Under the pieces are notes generated by a model. The model ran no database searches. It was not told the origin of the DNA and was given only the letters and a program-made list of their open reading frames with translations. From Candidatus Sodaliphilus limicaballi (lineage in GTDB: Bacteria; Bacteroidota; Bacteroidia; Bacteroidales; Muribaculaceae): a stretch of DNA of 50,082 bases. The stretch covers positions 1 to 50,082 of the forward strand of contig JAGHSP010000256.1 of NCBI GenBank assembly GCA_018065815.1. The letters run 5' to 3'. Below, one piece after another: positions 7,904 through 16,419 of the stretch. The position numbers and the translations under genes are program-made. Position 1 is the stretch's first letter. Every line of letters begins with the position of its first letter.

Positions 7904-9946
7904 TCACTTCCCAAGCACGAGGTTGAGGGTGGTGTTCACGTCGGTGATGTCAACCTCACCGTTGCCGTCAACATCGGCGCCAGCATACTTGCTTGCACTG
8001 TCCTTGCCCAGCACGATGTTGATGAGGATGTTCACATCGGTGATGTCAACCACGCCATTGCCATCCACGTCGCCACGCACACCAGGTGTGGGAGTGTCGC
8101 CGTAAACGACCTTGACATATGTGCCCGAGGTGGTTGTGACGCGGGTTTTGTCGAGTGCCATATAGGCATAACCTGGCTTGATGTAGTAAGCATTGCTCGG
8201 GTGGTTGAATGTCTCGTTGTTGGGCACTCCGTTGATGTCAGGGTTGTATTTATATCCAACGTTCCACACACCTATGGGAGCGATGTCAAGTGGCTCGCTT
8301 ACACCAGTAAGCACTGTTGCGGGTGCTGCGGGTGTTGACTGCGGGCGATACAACTTCTGTACACTTCCAGAATTTAGGTCATACCAGTCAACGAGCACGC
8401 CATGGTTGGCAGGTGTGGCGGTTATGGGAGTAGCCTGAACTGTGAGAGAGCTCTCGTCATAGTCGCTCACGTTCCATGCCTTGAGTCCGCTCTTTTCCCA
8501 GTCAACGGGATGATCGACGGCGAGGCAAGCCTTGTGGCCCGACATAGTTGAGTAGAGATAAGCATTGAGTTGCTCGCGCGGAGCCTTCTCGCTGGGACGG
8601 CTTGAGCCCGCAGGCAGTTTTGAGCGATAGAAATCGTAGTATTCCCAGGGAACAAAGCAGTAGAACTGTCCGCCGTTGTTGCCATAGAATCTGTTGCCTA
8701 ACTCCCACTCGGTGTTCTTGGTGTTGAAAATGAGTTCGGTAAGGCTCTTGCAGCCATACACTGCCTTCTCGCCAAAGTAAGTGACCCCTTCAGGGACGGT
8801 GAGACTTGTGATGCCCGAGCCAGCAAATGCCTGGTTGCCTATTCTATTAAGATAAGTCATATCCTGCAGAGTTACCGAAGTGATATTGCTCGCTCCATAG
8901 AGGCAATTGTCGCCCATTTCGACCATCAAGTATTTTTTACCCGAATTATTGGTTTGGTCAGTTTCGCTTTTTGAACAATAGAAAGACTTGGGAGAACTTA
9001 TTGTCACAAAGGGATTGTAAACATACTTCGCCTTGCCGTCATAGGTTATACCATCAGACGCAGTTACCTGTGAGTGCGAAATAACAGTCATGTGATAAGG
9101 GGTGGCATCGTTTAGGTGTTTGTAACTAAAGTCGTAAGCACCTGGCATAATTTTTATATTCTTGAACTTTCCGTTTGCCTTATATGCATCCAGATCCTCG
9201 ACACGAACATATACCGTACAGTTGCTATTGATATCGTTTCCATCCAATACTCCACTTAATTTTGCCGTAGAAGGCACATTAAAGATGATATCAGTAAGAT
9301 TCTTACAATTGTCAAAAATTGATAAAGACAATTCATAACACGAACTGGGAATAAGAATGCGCTTAAAATCATTTCCTCTAAAGGAATACAACTCGATTTC
9401 TTTCAGGGTCAACGGCAAATACAGGTCGTTAGAAATTTTACAACCATCAAAGGCATGCCCATCGATATGTATAAGGTTAGAATTAAGTTTTAGATTCACC
9501 AATTTGCTTTCGCCCTCAAAGGCATTGTAATAAATAGCAGCAACATTCTTACCCAGTTCTAAACTGAACTCGAATGGTTGCTTGTCAGAACTCTTTTCGC
9601 CAAACACACTATACATTTGGCTATAACCAATTGACCAACCCCTATATGGCATACCCAAGGCAAGGACAGCATATTTACGTCCGCAAGCAGTCACTTGGTC
9701 AGGTATCCTAAGTGTGCCACCAGCAACATAAAGTTGGTCTTGATGTCTCAAGGTCACCGCTCCATTGTATGCTGTTTGGTCATATTTATCGACTGTTGTT
9801 CCTTCTATCAAATCATAATAGGAATATGCCGATAGTTTGCCGTCGGCGCTGACGAAATTTAGTTCACGTATATCATAGGGTTTGTCGTCAACAACTATCG
9901 TCCAACTTCCCCACTGATTGTTTTCAGCAAAACAATCACCATAACC
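7904..9946 (-). pseudogene. BspA-like leucine-rich/dockerin protein, 5' end cut off by the prophage
   Basis: The reading frame continues upstream of the first possible internal starts, with no ATG, to an in-frame stop at 9980-9982. No signal peptide is present, so the gene lacks its beginning. The remaining about 680 residues contain BspA-type LRR_5 repeats, for example FEGESKLVNLKLNSNLIHIDG and GSGITSLTVPEGVTYFGEKA. They end in two dockerin-like EF-hand repeats, each with DVDGNGxVDITDVN and a following LVLGK-type helix. Such proteins are normally secreted and surface-exposed in gut Bacteroidales. The break coincides with the candidate phage end at 9947, so the gene was probably inactivated by transposition. 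The missing half should lie beyond the right side of the window. Confidence 0.8.
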
Positions 9947-10025
9947 TGTATAATCCGCAAAACGAATCGTGCGCGGTCTCTAAAACGAAACGGTCTGCGG
10001 TCGGGGCTTTTCCAAAAAACGAAAT
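9947..10025 (+). other. Candidate prophage terminus with three transposase-type end sites
   Basis: Three copies of AAAACGAA lie at 9959, 9982 and 10016. The first two fall at the same offset in abutting 22-bp units that both start with TG (9947 and 9970). Mu right ends also carry two adjacent and one more distant MuA sites containing a CGAAAA-like core. The terminus is therefore placed at TG 9947, or less likely 9970. Sites of this type are not found in 49421-50082, which agrees with the other end lying outside the window. Confidence 0.5.
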
Positions 10026-10040
10026 GGTCGCCAATCGCAT

Positions 10041-10060
10041 AATTTGAATGACATTATAAC
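10041..10060 (-). repeat. Copy 1 of the phage 15-19 bp intergenic motif
   Basis: On the plus strand this reads TTTGAATGACATTATAAC, a variant of the motif GTTTT(G)AATGnCGTTATAA found at 15820, 37143 and 46125. Here it lies between the phage end and the terminator downstream of the fibre gene. Confidence 0.45.
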
Positions 10061-10071
10061 GCTATTATAAA

Positions 10072-10107
10072 GGCGGATGTGACATCTTCATCACATCCGC
10101 CTTTTTT
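10072..10107. terminator. Bidirectional intrinsic terminator downstream of the receptor-binding gene
   Basis: GGCGGATGTGA (10072-10082) pairs perfectly with TCACATCCGCC (10091-10101) around an 8-nt loop. Six T follow on the plus strand, and TTTATAA follows on the minus strand. It would end the leftward late transcript and block readthrough from the host side. Confidence 0.75.
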
Positions 10108-10161
10108 GCTACGTGCGCGGCTGGCGCCGCGCTTTCGTTGTCGCTCCTCGTTGCGGTCACC

Positions 10162-10187
10162 GGCTTGGGGCGTCGAAGCCCCAAGCC
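10162..10187 (-). other. Stem-loop downstream of the DGR variable repeat
   Basis: GGCTTGGGGC (10162-10171) pairs perfectly with GCCCCAAGCC (10178-10187) around a 6-nt loop. It starts 14 bp after the 3' end of VR on the coding strand. In the Bordetella phage retroelement and many relatives, a GC-rich hairpin or cruciform in this position stimulates mutagenic homing. The position and stem strength match; function here is inferred from that family. Confidence 0.7.
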
Positions 10188-10194
10188 TCCAATC

Positions 10195-13100
10195 TTAAAA
10201 CGCGACCACCGCTCGCACACCGTAGGAATTGCCCTTATTGTTGTAGTTGTAGACGGCGCCGCTCCCTGCATTAATGTTGTACGCGTAGGAAGCACTGAAT
10301 TCGGTGGTTGACCACTGCCAATCGGTCGGCTTCACCCATAAGCCCAGAGCGAATGCCTTGGCAAATATGGCCTTTTCGTTGGCTGTATCATAGCCCTGCA
10401 GGTGCCACCACACCATGCGGGCCAGCTCTCCAGCACTCGGCAGCCACCAGCGGTGAGCCTTGAACTTGTCACTCAACACCTCGCCGGCCTTCACCTTGGG
10501 CTCATACGCATAGCAGCGGCTCGCTGCAGGGAAATAGAACTCACGGTAATTATTGCCCTTAGCGGCCACTATCGCATCAATACGCGCCTGCAGCACCTCG
10601 GTCTCGCTCTGCATCGCGTTGGCTTCAATCGGAGCACTCAGGTCATAACCGTCAAGGGTTACGCCGTTCAGAATCTTGTTCCTATGGCGGATGATGTGCA
10701 GCGTCTTGAACTGACCCACATGGATGAAGTCGCCGGCTTTATAGGGACCGAGGTTCTCTTCCAACTGCACCATACCCATGTCACCCACGGCAGTCGTGCG
10801 CGAGAATATCTTGAAGCCCTGGGCATCGCCGGCGGCCTCGTCGCGGTAGTTAGCATCGTTGATGGTATTCGTGCCGACTGCGGTGATATTGCTGATGGCT
10901 GGCACATCATAGCAGTTATAGTCCTCGCCACTGTCCAGCGTCACGCCACTCACCCTGTCGGGATGAAGGCCCCACTGGTCACTGACAAGGTTTGCAAGGC
11001 CATAAGCCAGGCGGTCAGTAGGATCATCGGGGTTGATGTACATGCACACGCCCACAACGGTCTTGCCTGGCAGATATTCGTCACTGAACGAGCCGTCGGC
11101 ATACACAAGGTCGCCCTCCTTGCAACTGTGCTCATGGAAATGCAACTCTTTGCTGGCTGTAACTGTGCTTCCGTCATGCAGCGTCAAGGTGACGGTCACC
11201 AGGGCAATGGGCGGGTTGGCTTCTGTACCCACGCGGTTCACGGTCACTACTCCGGTCTGGGCATTCACGCTCGCCCACTCATTGCTCGGCATGCTCCACG
11301 TGATGGCGGTGAAGTTGTTGCCCTCGCTGGTAATCTCAAGCGGGTAATCGCCCACCGTGGGCATATACTTGCTCGTGGTGATGGCCACATTCTCGACGGT
11401 CTGGCGGTTATATACGATGGTCAGTCCCTGACTGCCGTGGTCAACGTCACCCCACGTCACTACCCATCTGCGCTTGCGCTCAAAGCTCACACTGGCACCG
11501 GTCAGGGTGATGGTGCCGCTCAGGCGGCAGTTGCTCCCGAGGGCAGCGAGCGCGTCAAGCAGACCGAGGCCATCCGAACCATTCAGTCGCCAGTTCACGT
11601 TGTCAATCCTCACCTCGCGCAACTGACCGGGTGCGCTGGCATGCACACCACGCACGACCGCGAGGGTGTCAACAATCGGGGTGTTCTGCACGATGATGCT
11701 CTCCAGTGAGCCGTAACCCTCCATCTCCAGGGTTGAGACGCTGGTACAGTCTATCAGGCGCAAGGTCTTGAGGTGTCTGCCGAACACAAGCGTGGTCAAC
11801 GTCGTGGTCTTGGGCAATGTAACACCGGTCACACCGCTTCCCCACAAGTACAACTCGCGCAGTTGCTCCTGCTTGCTCAAGTCAAGGGTGAACACGCCGT
11901 TGCTCTTGCTGCCCAAGCCCTCGCAGTTGGTCAAGTCAATCACCTCAAGGCTCACGGCATTGGTGACATTGAGTTCCGTGAGTTTGGTGTTCACCCACTG
12001 GCGCGTCTGCCGGTCGGTGTTGCTGCCCAGTCGCAGCGAGCGTAGTTTCACGGCTACGCCAAGGTCGATGTCGCCGATGTCGCCATATTTGTACAGGTCG
12101 CCGATGTCGGTCAGCAGGTCGCCGTCAAACAGATATGTCACATTGTCGTTGCGCTCTATGACCATGCCATGCTGCACCTCGCTATTGACCACTGTCACAC
12201 CCTGCTCGGGGTCAAGGCAGCGGTAGCGAACTGTGTCACTATACTGGTAGTTGCCAAGTCCCAGGCACACCCACATCGGCATATAGGGCTTAATCACCAG
12301 GTCGCAACCGTAGCCCCAGGTGCGCCACGTAATACGGCGACCCTCACTGCCCAGCGCCCAGCGGCTGCCCCAGTACCTGAACGAGTTGCCCAACCAGTAG
12401 CGGCGCTGGTTCTTCTTGTCGCCAAGGCCACTCTCGATCCAGCGGCTGTAGGGGGTGCCGCCTTGGTACTGCTTCATGCCGTAGTTATAGAGTGCCTCGC
12501 ACCATGCACCCTGGTGACGCTCAAACCAGGCTATTAAATCCGGGCCGCTGAAACCGCTCTCCTTGCTCTTGTCATACAGCATCTTGGCAATCGCCTGAAT
12601 GCGGTCGTCATAGCCATCCTTGAGATTGACCCAGATGGCGCCGCGCTGGCCGTTGAACACGGTGCTCGAGCCTGCAGGCTGGCTCGGTTGGTCATATACG
12701 AACCTACCGTTCACAATGTAATCTGACAAACCAAGCCAGAATGGGAACTCGATGCGGCCCGTGTTGCCGATGCCCAGGCCACTGTCTGTGTCACGCGCCA
12801 ACGGACGCCACAGGCTGCCGTTATAGGTGCACAAGCCCAGGTTCTTACTCCCGTTGTCCATCATGTGGTTCACAAGCATCCATATCAGATACACGCACCA
12901 GTGGTCAACACTGATATAGTCACTGGCCTCGCTGATAAACTTAGCAAGGCGGTAGGCTGCTGTGTCGTAGGCATAGGTCACACCCTTGCTGTCAGTGTAA
13001 GGGGTGGCAAGCAAGCCGCCGGTGGCGAGTTTCTGGTTGGTGCTCACCAGCCAGTTGTGAAGACGCAACAGTCCGGCAGTCTCGGCTTGAACGGTCTCGG

Positions 13101-15810
13101 TCTGACCCGCGTTCTCAGCATGGCCAAAGTCGCGCTTCGCGCCGTTCTCTTTTATAATCTTCGGGTAGCGGGCCTCATAGTAGTTGTAGATGTCATTGAC
13201 CTCGGCATTTCGCTCGCTGTCCCAGCTCATGGCGTTGAACACGGTGTCCCACATCACGTTGTTGTCGCGGATTTCCCACGCCTGGGCACCGCTGCGCTCC
13301 CAGGTATATGCGCCCTCAAATCCCAGCACCTTCTCGTTGTTCTTGCTTGTGATCAGGTTGAACATCCCAATCGGGTAATAGGTGTTGTCCCAGTAGCGGA
13401 ACACGAATATCGGCACGGCCATAAGGCTCTGGCGGTAGGTCACGTCGCTCAACTGCTGGCGCACCTGGTATTGGACCCGCTGAGCCTCGGTCAGCGTGTC
13501 CAAGTCTGCACCCAGCGCAACGCACATCTTGTTGTACAGCATCGACATGATCGCGTTATTGGCCATTTCGCTGCTGGCATAGTCTTTCTTAGCGGTCCAG
13601 TCGTTGCTCAACGGTTCGCCGGCATACATGCGCCAGCCGGCACGGCTCGCACCGCCGACGGTAACGTTGTTAAAACTCATGTCGAGGTTCCTGAATGGAA
13701 CCGGGTAGTTCATCGAACTAGTGCCTTGGCATTTGAAGGTGTCACCGCTGGACGTGAACGAGGCGTTGCCGGCTTCAAAGTCATCGGGATTCAGGGGGTT
13801 GGTGTAGTTGCTGGTCTGCAGCGGGATGGCGGTCTTGCTCGTCGGCATGGCCTCGGCCTGCAGCACAAGCACTGGAAGTTCGGGACGGGCGGCGATCAGT
13901 TTGGGATAGCTCACCTCGAGGTTGCTGTCGAGCACGTCATTGCGCTTGGCGATGGCTATCTTGTCGGCCACTTTGGGCGTGTCGTAGGCATAGTTCTGCA
14001 CGATGCCTCTGCGGTCAAGGGTGCTGCGGTACATGCGCACGCAGTACAGGTCAACGTCACACTCGGCACTGCCCACAGTGATGGGCTGGGCCACTCCCTG
14101 CTTGAATGAGGTGCTGGGAGTGATCAGACGCATGGCTTGATACACGCCGTCGATATATACAAGCATCAGCGCCTCGAGACTGTGCTGCTCTGCGCCTTGG
14201 TCATCGGTCCAGGTATATTCGGTCTGCGTCCCTTCTATCACCATGTCGATGCGCACACGGGTATCTTCTTTATAGTCACAACTCAGGCTCTCGGAGTCAC
14301 TCGAAAATGTCATGCCGTTGGCCTTGAACTGGAAGCCGATGCCGCTGTACATGCACTCGGCAACAACGGCGTCGGCACGCACACAGTTACGCGTCGCAAG
14401 CTCAATGCTCACCGTCAAGCCCCTGCGGGTGCCGGCCACATCGCTTCCGTTACCCATCGCGGGGTTCTCGTCGAAGGGGGTCACGGGAATGGTCAGGTAC
14501 TGGCCTTTCTTCAGGTGCAGGGCGACGTTGCCGTCACTATCGGCAGCCCAGCCACTTCCGCCGGCGGTGAAGTCGAGGGCGCTAAGGTCCACGCTCACGC
14601 CGCCGCCGTTCCACACGGCGCGGTCCTGGTCGTTGTTGCTCTTGCCGGAACTGCGCAGCACCACATCGGCACCGGCCACCTCGCTCAGCACGACTTCGCC
14701 GGCAACAATGGTCACGGCAATGTTGCGACGCACGCCACCGCACTCAATGCGCACGGTGCGGTCGCCGGGCATTGTCTCGCCAAAGAGTGCCACGCTCCAG
14801 GTCTGCAAGCTGCTCAGCCCGTCCTCCAGCGTCACGGTCTGCACGCTGCCGGCAAGCACGGCATTGTTCTCGCCGATGATGGAAAGGCTCACCTCCACCT
14901 CGCCACTCGCACCGGGGTTCACAATCCAGTAGCCCAGCGTCAGGGTGTTGTACATGGCAAGGCGCGTCCCCGCTTTCAGGTCGCAGCCTATGACCACACC
15001 GCTCGCACCGGCTGGCTGATAGATATATTCCTTCTCTATCACGTCGGTGCGGATGTCCGCGTCTTCGGCATATTCCGCCCAGACCGTGACGCGGTGAATG
15101 CCGTAACTCTTGCCGGTCGTGATGGGGTAACTCTTCACCGATCCCGCACTCTGCGTTCCGCTCACCACCTCCTCGCCGTCGATGGCAACATGGACATTGC
15201 CTGTCACGGAACCGCTCAGGCGCACATCGACAGCCCAGTCACCGCTCATCACGGCGGCATCCGCCCAGTACGGCAACGACACGCCGATGTTCACGGCGGT
15301 CACCTCATAGGCCAGTGTCTGCTTCCTAACGCCATAGCCGTTGTCAACCTCAATGTAAAAGCGGTTGGTTCCCTCGCTCAGGTAACGACCCACATCTATG
15401 TCGTAGGTGTTGCCGTCATACACATCGAGGGTCTCAACCTCCACGTCATTCACAAGCACGCGGGCCGTGCAGCGGGTGGTCACGCTGATCTGCTCGTCGC
15501 CGTTCTGGTACTTGTTGCTCACGCCCAGCGACACCATGAATGAGGTGCCGAGCGCAATCCTGTAGGGCGCACTGCCCGCCACCGTGGTCGTGAGGTTGAG
15601 CAGGTAGTTGCTCTCGCTCACCACCAGGTCTATCATGCCGTTCTCATCGGGCATGAAGGTGCTGCCGTTCAGCCGCACACTCTTCACACCACCCTGATTG
15701 CCTATTATCGCGGCAATCAGGCGGTTCCACTCTTCGGCGGCAACCCGCCCTTGAGGGGTCTTGCCCTCGTTCTCGACCTTGCCGGCAAGGTCACTGATGT
15801 CTATAGCCAT
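10195..15810 (-). CDS. Receptor-binding tail fibre / DGR target protein with C-terminal variable region
   Basis: This 1871-residue protein is the last late gene. It begins MAIDISDLAGK with a short conserved N-terminal segment, then beta-rich Ig-like repeats. A concanavalin/LamG-like region follows at about 430-610, then a large central domain, LRR-like strands (about 1370-1500), and a bacterial Ig-like domain (SNEWASVNAQTGVVTV). The C-terminal 270 residues look like the C-type-lectin/formylglycine-type fold used by DGR targets, including RWWLPSAGELARMVW and WSTTEFSASYAYN. Residues about 1838-1870 are encoded by VR, the last 97 coding bases. The product should display the diversified surface on the phage tail and decide host binding. 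The fold is inferred from motif pattern. Confidence 0.85.
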   Translation of the reverse strand: MAIDISDLAGKVENEGKTPQGRVAAEEWNRLIAAIIGNQGGVKSVRLNGSTFMPDENGMIDLVVSESNYLLNLTTTVAGSAPYRIALGTSFMVSLGVSNKYQNGDEQISVTTRCTARVLVNDVEVETLDVYDGNTYDIDVGRYLSEGTNRFYIEVDNGYGVRKQTLAYEVTAVNIGVSLPYWADAAVMSGDWAVDVRLSGSVTGNVHVAIDGEEVVSGTQSAGSVKSYPITTGKSYGIHRVTVWAEYAEDADIRTDVIEKEYIYQPAGASGVVIGCDLKAGTRLAMYNTLTLGYWIVNPGASGEVEVSLSIIGENNAVLAGSVQTVTLEDGLSSLQTWSVALFGETMPGDRTVRIECGGVRRNIAVTIVAGEVVLSEVAGADVVLRSSGKSNNDQDRAVWNGGGVSVDLSALDFTAGGSGWAADSDGNVALHLKKGQYLTIPVTPFDENPAMGNGSDVAGTRRGLTVSIELATRNCVRADAVVAECMYSGIGFQFKANGMTFSSDSESLSCDYKEDTRVRIDMVIEGTQTEYTWTDDQGAEQHSLEALMLVYIDGVYQAMRLITPSTSFKQGVAQPITVGSAECDVDLYCVRMYRSTLDRRGIVQNYAYDTPKVADKIAIAKRNDVLDSNLEVSYPKLIAARPELPVLVLQAEAMPTSKTAIPLQTSNYTNPLNPDDFEAGNASFTSSGDTFKCQGTSSMNYPVPFRNLDMSFNNVTVGGASRAGWRMYAGEPLSNDWTAKKDYASSEMANNAIMSMLYNKMCVALGADLDTLTEAQRVQYQVRQQLSDVTYRQSLMAVPIFVFRYWDNTYYPIGMFNLITSKNNEKVLGFEGAYTWERSGAQAWEIRDNNVMWDTVFNAMSWDSERNAEVNDIYNYYEARYPKIIKENGAKRDFGHAENAGQTETVQAETAGLLRLHNWLVSTNQKLATGGLLATPYTDSKGVTYAYDTAAYRLAKFISEASDYISVDHWCVYLIWMLVNHMMDNGSKNLGLCTYNGSLWRPLARDTDSGLGIGNTGRIEFPFWLGLSDYIVNGRFVYDQPSQPAGSSTVFNGQRGAIWVNLKDGYDDRIQAIAKMLYDKSKESGFSGPDLIAWFERHQGAWCEALYNYGMKQYQGGTPYSRWIESGLGDKKNQRRYWLGNSFRYWGSRWALGSEGRRITWRTWGYGCDLVIKPYMPMWVCLGLGNYQYSDTVRYRCLDPEQGVTVVNSEVQHGMVIERNDNVTYLFDGDLLTDIGDLYKYGDIGDIDLGVAVKLRSLRLGSNTDRQTRQWVNTKLTELNVTNAVSLEVIDLTNCEGLGSKSNGVFTLDLSKQEQLRELYLWGSGVTGVTLPKTTTLTTLVFGRHLKTLRLIDCTSVSTLEMEGYGSLESIIVQNTPIVDTLAVVRGVHASAPGQLREVRIDNVNWRLNGSDGLGLLDALAALGSNCRLSGTITLTGASVSFERKRRWVVTWGDVDHGSQGLTIVYNRQTVENVAITTSKYMPTVGDYPLEITSEGNNFTAITWSMPSNEWASVNAQTGVVTVNRVGTEANPPIALVTVTLTLHDGSTVTASKELHFHEHSCKEGDLVYADGSFSDEYLPGKTVVGVCMYINPDDPTDRLAYGLANLVSDQWGLHPDRVSGVTLDSGEDYNCYDVPAISNITAVGTNTINDANYRDEAAGDAQGFKIFSRTTAVGDMGMVQLEENLGPYKAGDFIHVGQFKTLHIIRHRNKILNGVTLDGYDLSAPIEANAMQSETEVLQARIDAIVAAKGNNYREFYFPAASRCYAYEPKVKAGEVLSDKFKAHRWWLPSAGELARMVWWHLQGYDTANEKAIFAKAFALGLWVKPTDWQWSTTEFSASYAYNINAGSGAVYNYNNKGNSYGVRAVVAF
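10202..10298 (-). repeat. DGR variable repeat (VR)
   Basis: This stretch aligns without gaps to TR at 40521-40617. Only six of 97 positions differ: 10224, 10232, 10233, 10245, 10251 and 10287. In each the TR coding strand has A and VR has T or G. The result is four Asn-to-Tyr changes and one Asn-to-Gly change. The 3' 22 bp on the coding strand are identical in VR and TR and would include the initiation (IMH) region. Confidence 0.95.
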
Positions 15811-15819
15811 TGCTTTATC

Positions 15820-15837
15820 GTTTTAATGCTGTTATAA
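15820..15837 (-). repeat. Copy 2 of the phage intergenic motif, upstream of the fibre gene
   Basis: GTTTTAATGCTGTTATAA on the plus strand, ending 9 bp before the ATG of the fibre gene at 15810 on the minus strand. Compare copies at 37143 and 46125, which are placed in the same way. Confidence 0.5.
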
Positions 15838-15842
15838 TGTCA

Positions 15843-16208
15843 TTAGAAAATGATGGGGAAGGTCAGTGGGAAGCCCTTGATCAAGGGCGTGCCCTCCCTG
15901 CTTGCCACGGTGAACAGACCCAGATTCAGGCTCTGGATCTCACCGTCATCGATGCACACGTACCACACCCGCGTGTCCCATGAGCCCAGTGCCAGGTACT
16001 CGGCGGTGCTCATCGGTCGCACATTGTTCAAGGTGGTCAATGCCGCGCTGATCTGCTGCTTGGTTTCCTCGGGGATGCCGTTGAGGCGGTCAACAATCTC
16101 GTTTATTTTCTCGGGAAGACTGTTGAACTCGCCGGCTGTAACCCGCTCGCCGGTCTGCTTCTCGGCGATATACAAGCGGTCAATATTCCGGTTCTCGTTC
16201 TGTGCCAT
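15843..16208 (-). CDS. Small tail-associated protein of unknown function
   Basis: The 121-residue protein is not one I recognise as a named family. It shows a helical first half (NRNIDRLYIAEKQTGERVTAGEFNSLPEKINEIVDRLN) resembling the start of the fibre gene, whose N-terminus also has a GRVAAEEWNRLIAAI segment. This suggests both attach to the same tail part. The second half is beta-rich. It lies between the large tail protein and the fibre, so it is probably a fibre connector or chaperone. That role is inference from order alone. Confidence 0.6.
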   Translation of the reverse strand: MAQNENRNIDRLYIAEKQTGERVTAGEFNSLPEKINEIVDRLNGIPEETKQQISAALTTLNNVRPMSTAEYLALGSWDTRVWYVCIDDGEIQSLNLGLFTVASREGTPLIKGFPLTFPIIF

Positions 16209-16212
16209 GTCG

Positions 16213-16419
16213 CTATGATAGTTTGAAAGGTAAGGTATAGGTGAAACACTCGTCGGTAACGGGACCGATCATCGTCAACGCATGGGCGACTATCTCGGGA
16301 ATGTACTTGCTGTAAGCTCCGTCCTGCACGGCACTGCCGCCCACCACTCGCACGCGCACCGAGCCACCGTTACTGCGATTGTCGGCACTCAACCTTATCT
16401 TGATGTTCTTTACACTCAT
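16213..16419 (-). CDS. Small conserved phage tail protein, 68 aa
   Basis: This small beta-rich protein of unknown function is translationally coupled to the large tail protein upstream: the start ATG at 16419 overlaps its stop by four bases (ATGA). It is followed after 4 bp by the 121-residue gene. There is no signal peptide, membrane segment or cysteine. It is likely a structural or adaptor component of the distal tail. Confidence rests on tight packing within the late operon. Confidence 0.55.
   Translation of the reverse strand: MSVKNIKIRLSADNRSNGGSVRVRVVGGSAVQDGAYSKYIPEIVAHALTMIGPVTDECFTYTLPFKLS

Noticed and set aside
10402..15543. Several long plus-strand open frames (up to 468 codons) opposite the fibre gene
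   Set aside because: They are antisense to a clearly coding, GC-rich gene. Their composition (Ala/His/Val-rich) is that of a reversed coding strand, and no domain or start signal fits.
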